A DNA stretch of 64,000 nucleotides from positions 653,032 to 717,031 of the forward strand of contig MU004182.1 in assembly GCA_010093605.1 (NCBI GenBank), in the 5' to 3' direction. This document shows, one piece after another, positions 58,408 through 64,000 of the stretch (position 1 is the first letter of the stretch; every line of letters begins with the position of its first letter). Origin of the DNA: Lophium mytilinum. Its lineage: Eukaryota > Ascomycota > Dothideomycetes > Mytilinidiales > Mytilinidiaceae. The position numbers and the translations under genes are program-made. Below the pieces are notes generated by a model. The model was not told where the DNA came from. It ran no database searches and was given only the letters and a program-made list of their open reading frames with translations.

Positions 58408-61400
58408 TTAACCTTGCCAGTTGACCCTCTTCCCGCGGAACAAGCTAACCATCCCGATGGGCAGAAGGCCCGGGTCAACGACATTCAAGCCACCGAACCG
58501 CTCCATCATTTCCGGACCATACATCTGCGTAACCCATTTCCTGGGGCGAGGCGTTAGTGGAGAGTTGGTAAGAAGAGGGGTCAAAGGGGGACATACCAGT
58601 ACGGCTCCATGCTATGCCAGCTTCTCAGGTTTGCCGGCGTCCCTGTCAGTGTCCGCGTGCCGTCAAGCACCTGTGGCGTCGGATCAATGCTTTCCTCCTG
58701 AGGCCGCTGGAGCAATTTCTCAAAGACCTGGACAAGTCCGCTCGAGAAGTCGCTTGTATAATCCTCGCGATAGCGGGTGAACTCTTCGAATGACATGAAG
58801 ATGTCCTTTTCGCCGGCAGGTGGCTCCCATTCTGGGTCTTCGAGATAGTGAGAGTCTCGGCGTGTGGCGCCGCTCTCGAACTTGGCTTTTGCTTTGCGAT
58901 ACTGGTCGCGTTCTGCTTCGAAGAAGTCTTTGAGGAGGTCCGTCGGGCTTTCCAGGACGGCGTCGCGGATCTGGAGGAGATTGACGAAAGGACTACGGAG
59001 GTCGAGGCCGCCGAGTTCGACGGGAAAGAAGAGAAAGCCATCTGGAATGTTGGACACAGCGAACCGCTCCTGAATGGTCTTTTTGATGTACTCCACAACG
59101 CTCTTACTCTCAGTGTCCCCCATGGCGGCGAAGATAGCGGAGTGAATGCGCTTGTGGGTCGAAAGCATGTTATCGACGTGGTCACGCCCATAGCAATTAG
59201 ACGGCTTGCCGAAATTAGAGACGAAGAATACCGTGGCATAAGTGTTCCAAGCCTGGATCCAGCCAAAGATGCTCTTTTGGCTCTGCAGCTGCGTTTGAAG
59301 CTCTTCAATATGCGACTCGATGATCTTCTGGTCAATCTCAAAACGCCCGGATTGCGGGTTGAGGTACAGGAAGCCCCATCGAATAGTACCTTTGGGGAGT
59401 CGCTCATCAATCGCAAGTTCCTGACTGTCTCGTCCCACACGCACGGCACCAGACTTTGCCTTCTTCAGTGAAGCCCCGATTACTTTGGTAAAGTCGCTGA
59501 CTGTTTGCCAAGCCTTGACGCACTTCTCATGATTTGGACTCCAGAACCAAAAGTCATCGTACATTCGATACAGCGGTGCCCCTCCCACCATCTGATTGAT
59601 GGCGTAGTCGAGACAGAAGAGAGTCGTCTCTCCGAAGAGATCACTCAATGCATGATTGCCGGGCGTGCCACGTCGGCGTATGCGAGGGGATGAAGATGGC
59701 TCGTCCATGAACTTAAGAGGAGCTTCAAGGAACTTCTTGAAGAATGCAACCCACTTTGAAGACATGCCGAAGAATGCCATCACAGCTAATATGGTGTCGT
59801 GGGAGAGTTTGGAATTCCAGTCTTCGAACGAAGATCGGAAGCAGGTAAGCTCACCATGTATCTGGGTATTGATGACGATTTCAGTTGATAGCAGATGCAA
59901 AAGGGTCTGTCTATCATCCATGGGATTCTTCGATTGGACGTCCCCATCATCACTCTCAGCATCCGGATCCGGAGCATTAGTTCGTCGTTTAAAAGAATAC
60001 CCTTGAGGGTCATATCCTTGAGGGGGAGGCTGTCCTAAACTATCCGTTACATTATATGCACTAGCTCTCTGATAATTGGCCATCTGGCGCGACTGATGCG
60101 TCCTTGCCGCCCTCGGCGCCTGATACTGCGAGGCTGCCTGATACTGCTGGGCCGGCATTTGCATTGACCTTTGACGGGGAAACGCCTCTTCATCTTCGCT
60201 ATCGTCCGCCGCCACGCCGAAATTCTCGGCCTCTTCGTCTCCTTCATCGGCCACAACATTTTGATGCACCGAGTCCGGTAGCTGTGCTAAGAAGTACTTC
60301 TGGCGGTGGATACTCCGACGCTTTGTCTGCAGAGTTGGTGTTTGTTTCTGTGGGCCTAGGAAGTACTCGCGGCGTTTGTGGTCGAGTTTCGGAACAGTGT
60401 TTCTTAGAGGATTCCATGCTCCCTTGACCTTTCGGAAATTCTTCAACTCGCGCTTGAAGAAAACGGACCATTGCATACCAATGTACTGCAGAAAGATCGC
60501 CTGCAGTAGATCTTCATGCAGGTGAATTGAGTATATGCCATTGAGCCTCCGACGCTGTTCGACCGGGACATCGGGACCCCAGGACCAATCATCCAGTGCA
60601 GCCATGCGCATGTTCAACACATCTGCAATTTCTCCAAGAATCGTCGAATTGCTTTTGAAGTCCTTCAAGACAGCTCGCTTTTCGTCGTTGAGTAGATCAG
60701 AGGATAGCAGGCCCTCAATCGTCCAGCCAAGGGTGCTGATAGTGAACTGTGCTGGTCGTGACATTGCTGATTCATAGCCTTCGACCTGTTTGCGAAAATG
60801 CTTGAAAGCATTGTAGACATCTCGCTTTTCTTCGTCCATGGGCCTGAAAAGGTCCTCCAGGTATGATTTCAGAGCTCCCAGGTCAGCGTCGAACGGCTCG
60901 AAGACCGATTGCTCCCACAAGGCACGAGACTCTAGCTTCTTTGCAGCGGGTACCTCCTCAAACACGTCGGACATCTCTACGTCGTCTGCAGAGGTCGACT
61001 TAGGCTTTTGCTGGGAGGCGAGCCATTCGGTGACTAGCTGTCCATAAAGGGTAGCGTACTCGTACTTGAGTGACTGAACACTAAGATGTTGGAGGAGTAT
61101 CTTGTCCCACTCGCCCTGCAGCCTGGGAAGAACAGAAGGGTCGTAGCGAGCTTGCTCAGTGAATCGATCGAGGTACTTGAGATCGGCTTCAAGACGGGGC
61201 TTGCCAGCAATGGTTTTGGCGGCGAAGCAGGCTTTTAGGCCATCGATCAGGGTGCGGAAGCGGTCAATAGGGTCGGTCGTACCCTCGACGGCGGCTAGAA
61301 TTGCGGCATACTGCTGTTCAAAGCTGGCGCGCTTCTTGGACAGCTCGTCGAGCTTTGTGGTGGTGATGGATCGAAGCGTCTCTGAAAACACACTGCCCGA

Positions 61401-61409
61401 CGAAGCCAT
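58408..61409 (-). CDS. rvt: Reverse-transcriptase-related cellular protein (rvt class)
   Basis: Exons 61409-58597 and 58540-58408 give 981 aa; the last exon adds KWVTQMYGPEMMERFGGL and a terminal RVNWQG. The rvt class are single-copy cellular genes with a reverse transcriptase core but no transposon partners. N-terminal 300 residues are helical (ELSKKRASFEQQY). RT core: SSFEDWN (motif A region, about residue 540), RRGTPGNHALSDLFGE (motif B region, about residue 580) and LYRMYDDFWFW with the catalytic Asp pair near residue 617. Both Asp are kept, so polymerisation is plausible. An insert of Gln/Ser-rich low complexity (about residues 405-490) precedes the core as in this class. The biological role in fungi is unresolved. 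Confidence 0.9.
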
Positions 61410-62056
61410 GGTGGTAGAGGTTAGTGATGTGGCCCGGACGTGAGGTAGTGAGGTAGTGGAAAGGAAGTTGGAGGGCGGCGAGGCTAGCTTTTATATTGAA
61501 TTGCTGCGCCGCCCAGGCAGCGACGTCAGGGTCGCTATCCACTGGCCGAAATACCACATGGTACCCCTGCACGCATTCCTGCGGGTCATGGCCTTGAGAC
61601 ACGTGTGTATTCACTCCAAACCACACGCGAAAACGTTTTCAGAGATACGGAGAAGCGTCTAAGAGAATCAGGAGAAGAGTTGGGTTCTAGTAAGGTTTGA
61701 AGCTATTCTACTTTAGGTGTAGCGTTGGATAGATCATGACAACACCTCCGAATGTCTTCCATCACTGCAACATCCATCAATCAAAACATAACGTCAAAGC
61801 GACCATTCCTTCATCAAGCGTATGTAACCGTTCTCATGTCGGCCTGAGATGGAGAAGTTCCGATACATTTTCTGCGTCTGATTCTGCATCGTCATCATCC
61901 ATTCGTTCCGCAATATTATCGATCTCCTTTACTTCCATCGTCGCCACTATAGTCTAAGCTCGTAGATGATATGAGGAGGCGCTCTACGCATATCTAACAT
62001 ACCTTAGCTGCCATACTTAGTAGCATTAACCGCAGACTCGCATCCACTCGTCCACC
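61410..62056. other. Divergent spacer between rvt and the TEX30-like gene
   Basis: About 650 bp holding two promoters facing opposite ways. No gene, repeat or RNA recognised. Confidence 0.45.
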
Positions 62057-63514
62057 ATGCCGCCCAAACGCAACTCCCGATCTCAAGCCAAATCCAATTC
62101 AACCCACAACACTTCCCAAGACGAAGCATCCAGCAACCCAAACCCCATACAAATAAAACCGCCATCTAGGCCAATTCCCACAAAACCAAATTTCACTGCA
62201 ACGCCAACCCGATCCACAATCCCCAACCCCATACAAATAAAACCGCCATCTAGGCCAATTCCCACAAAACCAAATTTCACTGCAACGCCAACCCGATCCA
62301 CAATCCCCAACCCCATACAAATAAAACCGCCATCTAGGCCAATTCCCACAAAACCAAATTTCACTGCAACGCCAACCCGATCCACAATCCCCAACCCCAT
62401 ACAAATAAAACCGCCATCTAGGCCAATTCCCACAAAACCAAATTTCACTGCAACGCCAACCCGATCCACAATCCCCAACCCCATAAAAATAAAACCGCCA
62501 TCTAGGCCAATTCCCACAAAACCAAATTTCACTGCAACGCCAACCCGATCCACAATTCCCAACCCTTTCAAACCAACCGCCAAACCAATCCCTTGTCTCC
62601 GCCACTGCCCTTCCAATGTCAGCCCATCTCTCATCTTTACCCACGGCGCCGGCGGTGACCTCTCCGCCCCCGCCGTCGTCGACTTCTCAACCGGCTTCAC
62701 AGCAATATCCCCGCTGCTCTGCTTCGAAGGGAGCAGTAACCTCGCATCCCGCGCCTCCGCATTCGCCGCTGTTATCGCGAAAGAAGAGTCATCTACCCAT
62801 GGCTTCGCAGGCGCGTTAGGTGGCCGCAGTCTAGGCGCCCGCGCGGCGGTGGTTGCGGCCACTGAGCTGTTCAAAGAGGGCAGAAGGGCGCCGTGGCTTG
62901 TGCTGGTGAGCTATCCGCTGAATGGGCCCAAGGGGGACGTAAGAGATGAAATCCTGCTAGCGTTGCCGAAAGAGGCGGAGGTGCTCTTTATTAGCGGGAG
63001 CAGGGATGGGATGTGTGATCTCGCGCAGTTGAATGAGGTGAGAGCGAAGATGGAAGCGAAGAGTCAGCTGGTTGTAGTGAGAGGAGCGGACCATGGGATG
63101 CATGTTACGCCTAAGAAAGCTACGAGTGCCGTTGGAGAGGAGACGGGGATGGTGGCGGCGGAATGGTTAAGTGAAGAGCTGTCATTTTTGACGGATATCG
63201 AGATTTGGTGGGATCAGGAGGAGGGGAACGTCACTAGGGAGCTGTATGGCACGGAGGATGAGGTGCCGGCATCAAATGGCAAGGTTAAAGAGAAGGTGGT
63301 GACAAAGAAGGAGGCGGCATCATCTGCACGAGCAAGGAAGTCGACAGCGACGCCATCTAAATACCCCAAAGTGTCGACAGAGCAGCTGGATAAGGATGAG
63401 AAATCGACTAGAAAGCGGAAGAGCGCTGCTACTGGTCCGGAAACCTCAAAGTTTGCTTCAAATCCTTCAGGAAATACGAGATCTTCGAAACGGAAGAAGA
63501 GCGCCACGAAATGA
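62057..63514 (+). CDS. TEX30/KANL3-like alpha/beta hydrolase with N-terminal repeats and basic tail
   Basis: Single exon, 485 aa. Residues 1-28 are Ser/Asn/Gln-rich; residues 29-168 are five 28-residue Pro/Thr-rich repeats. The hydrolase-like domain (about residues 196-375) has IFTHGAGGD at the start, LCFEGSSNLASRASAF, the nucleophile elbow GGRSLGA (Ser at about residue 274), LFISGSRDGMCD (acid) and RGADHGMHV (His), so the triad looks intact. The tail is Lys/Arg-rich with two or more possible nuclear signals (STRKRKS, SSKRKKS). Human relatives are TEX30 and the NSL-complex subunit KANL3. Function in fungi is unknown. The coding strand changes from C-rich to G-rich near 62850. Confidence 0.8.
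   Translation: MPPKRNSRSQAKSNSTHNTSQDEASSNPNPIQIKPPSRPIPTKPNFTATPTRSTIPNPIQIKPPSRPIPTKPNFTATPTRSTIPNPIQIKPPSRPIPTKPNFTATPTRSTIPNPIQIKPPSRPIPTKPNFTATPTRSTIPNPIKIKPPSRPIPTKPNFTATPTRSTIPNPFKPTAKPIPCLRHCPSNVSPSLIFTHGAGGDLSAPAVVDFSTGFTAISPLLCFEGSSNLASRASAFAAVIAKEESSTHGFAGALGGRSLGARAAVVAATELFKEGRRAPWLVLVSYPLNGPKGDVRDEILLALPKEAEVLFISGSRDGMCDLAQLNEVRAKMEAKSQLVVVRGADHGMHVTPKKATSAVGEETGMVAAEWLSEELSFLTDIEIWWDQEEGNVTRELYGTEDEVPASNGKVKEKVVTKKEAASSARARKSTATPSKYPKVSTEQLDKDEKSTRKRKSAATGPETSKFASNPSGNTRSSKRKKSATK
62141..62560 (+). repeat. Five tandem 84-bp coding repeats
   Basis: Units start at 62141, 62225, 62309, 62393 and 62477, each exactly 84 bp (28 codons). They are almost identical at the DNA level; one copy has a C-to-A change (Gln to Lys). 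The sixth unit from 62561 is degenerate. Identity at silent positions points to recent expansion or gene conversion. Confidence 0.95.
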
Positions 63515-63728
63515 ATGCTTCTAGTCAGAGACTAGTCGTGTCTGGATTAGAATCGTACATTCTTCCTATCAATTGAACATCCGGGTAGCGTTTCATTTGA
63601 TTTTCCAGGCGTCTGAACCAGCAGCGGCGAAATGCTGAACGTTCGCAAGAACAGTAATATATTTGCATATGACCCCTTTACGTTGCAATTCATCGTGGCG
63701 TGCTTACAACCACTATCAATACCCACAT

Positions 63729-64000
63729 TCACGTAGAGTACCTGAACAACGGACTCTCATCGCCCATCTCCGCCAACTGCTCATCCGTATACTTCTCTCT
63801 GACCTCTTCAACCGGAAGAGCAGCTCTCTTAGCATTGATCCGTTTCAGGATGAAATAATAAAAGACGGGCCAGACGATTCCAAATACAAAAAGCATGGAG
63901 ATACTGACCCCAAACCCGACCGGATACCTTGGACTCTCATTCGCAAGATAGATATTGCTTCCGACGATGCCTCCCAGCTGCGAGAAGCTGATCATGAGCG
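63729..64000 (-). CDS. MFS permease, C-terminal part, cut by window edge
   Basis: Only about 90 C-terminal residues are inside; the rest lies beyond 64000. Seen are the last two membrane segments (QLGGIVGSNIYLA and MLFVFGIVWPVFYYFIL) and the tail KYTDEQLAEMGDESPLFRY, typical of the allantoate permease (Dal5-like) anion:cation symporter family. The substrate cannot be told. An intron close to the stop could change the final few residues. Confidence 0.8.
   Translation of the reverse strand, partial: LMISFSQLGGIVGSNIYLANESPRYPVGFGVSISMLFVFGIVWPVFYYFILKRINAKRAALPVEEVREKYTDEQLAEMGDESPLFRYST

Noticed and set aside
62141-62560. CRISPR-like regular array
   Set aside because: Units are contiguous without spacers and encode protein repeats in a eukaryotic gene.
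62083-62874. 263-codon open frame antisense to the TEX30-like gene
   Set aside because: Open only because the 84-bp repeat is a multiple of three; the sense strand has the recognisable hydrolase.

Overview
The window is nuclear DNA of a filamentous ascomycete (Pezizomycotina). The signs are genes split by 45-75 nt GT-AG introns, a Zn2Cys6 regulator, an eisosome Pil1 protein, the aminoadipate lysine enzyme homoisocitrate dehydrogenase, many P450s and a cellular reverse-transcriptase gene of the rvt class. I cannot name the species. All multi-exon models were assembled by eye from splice signals and reading phase; each has a length divisible by three.

Left part (0.5-16 kb): a compact accessory cluster. 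It holds a ketosteroid-dehydrogenase-like flavoprotein, a P450, a fumarylacetoacetate-hydrolase-family enzyme, a LigB-type extradiol dioxygenase, an epoxide hydrolase, a second P450 and a Zn2Cys6 transcription factor. There is no polyketide synthase, NRPS or terpene synthase. The set looks like oxidation, ring cleavage and C-C bond hydrolysis, so a ring-degrading (catabolic) or tailoring cluster is likely.

Middle-left (16-25 kb): gene-poor, with an F-box-less LRR-like protein, an NADP-dependent SDR, a secreted lysozyme-like protein and a 481-bp inverted-repeat element. Then comes a dense housekeeping block (24.9-35.4 kb): glutathione synthetase (two perfect Yap1-type sites upstream), an ER FKBP ending in KDEL, a WD40 protein, an F-box protein, homoisocitrate dehydrogenase, a protein kinase and a DUF1769 protein.

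35.4-44.5 kb is a 9-kb stretch with no recognisable gene. Its first part carries a decayed dispersed repeat. The rest is GC-rich and not repeat-like, and is a candidate for long non-coding transcription or a regulatory region.

Right part (44.5-64 kb): a conserved unknown nuclear-type protein, the mitochondrial outer-membrane protein Sam37/metaxin, Pil1, an MFS transporter, mitochondrial isoleucyl-tRNA synthetase, an RNA-ligase-domain protein, the rvt reverse-transcriptase-related gene, a TEX30/KANL3-like hydrolase with five near-identical 84-bp coding repeats, and the end of an MFS permease that runs off the window. The synthetase, the RNA ligase and the reverse-transcriptase-like gene lie one after another on the same strand, which is the most unusual neighbourhood here.
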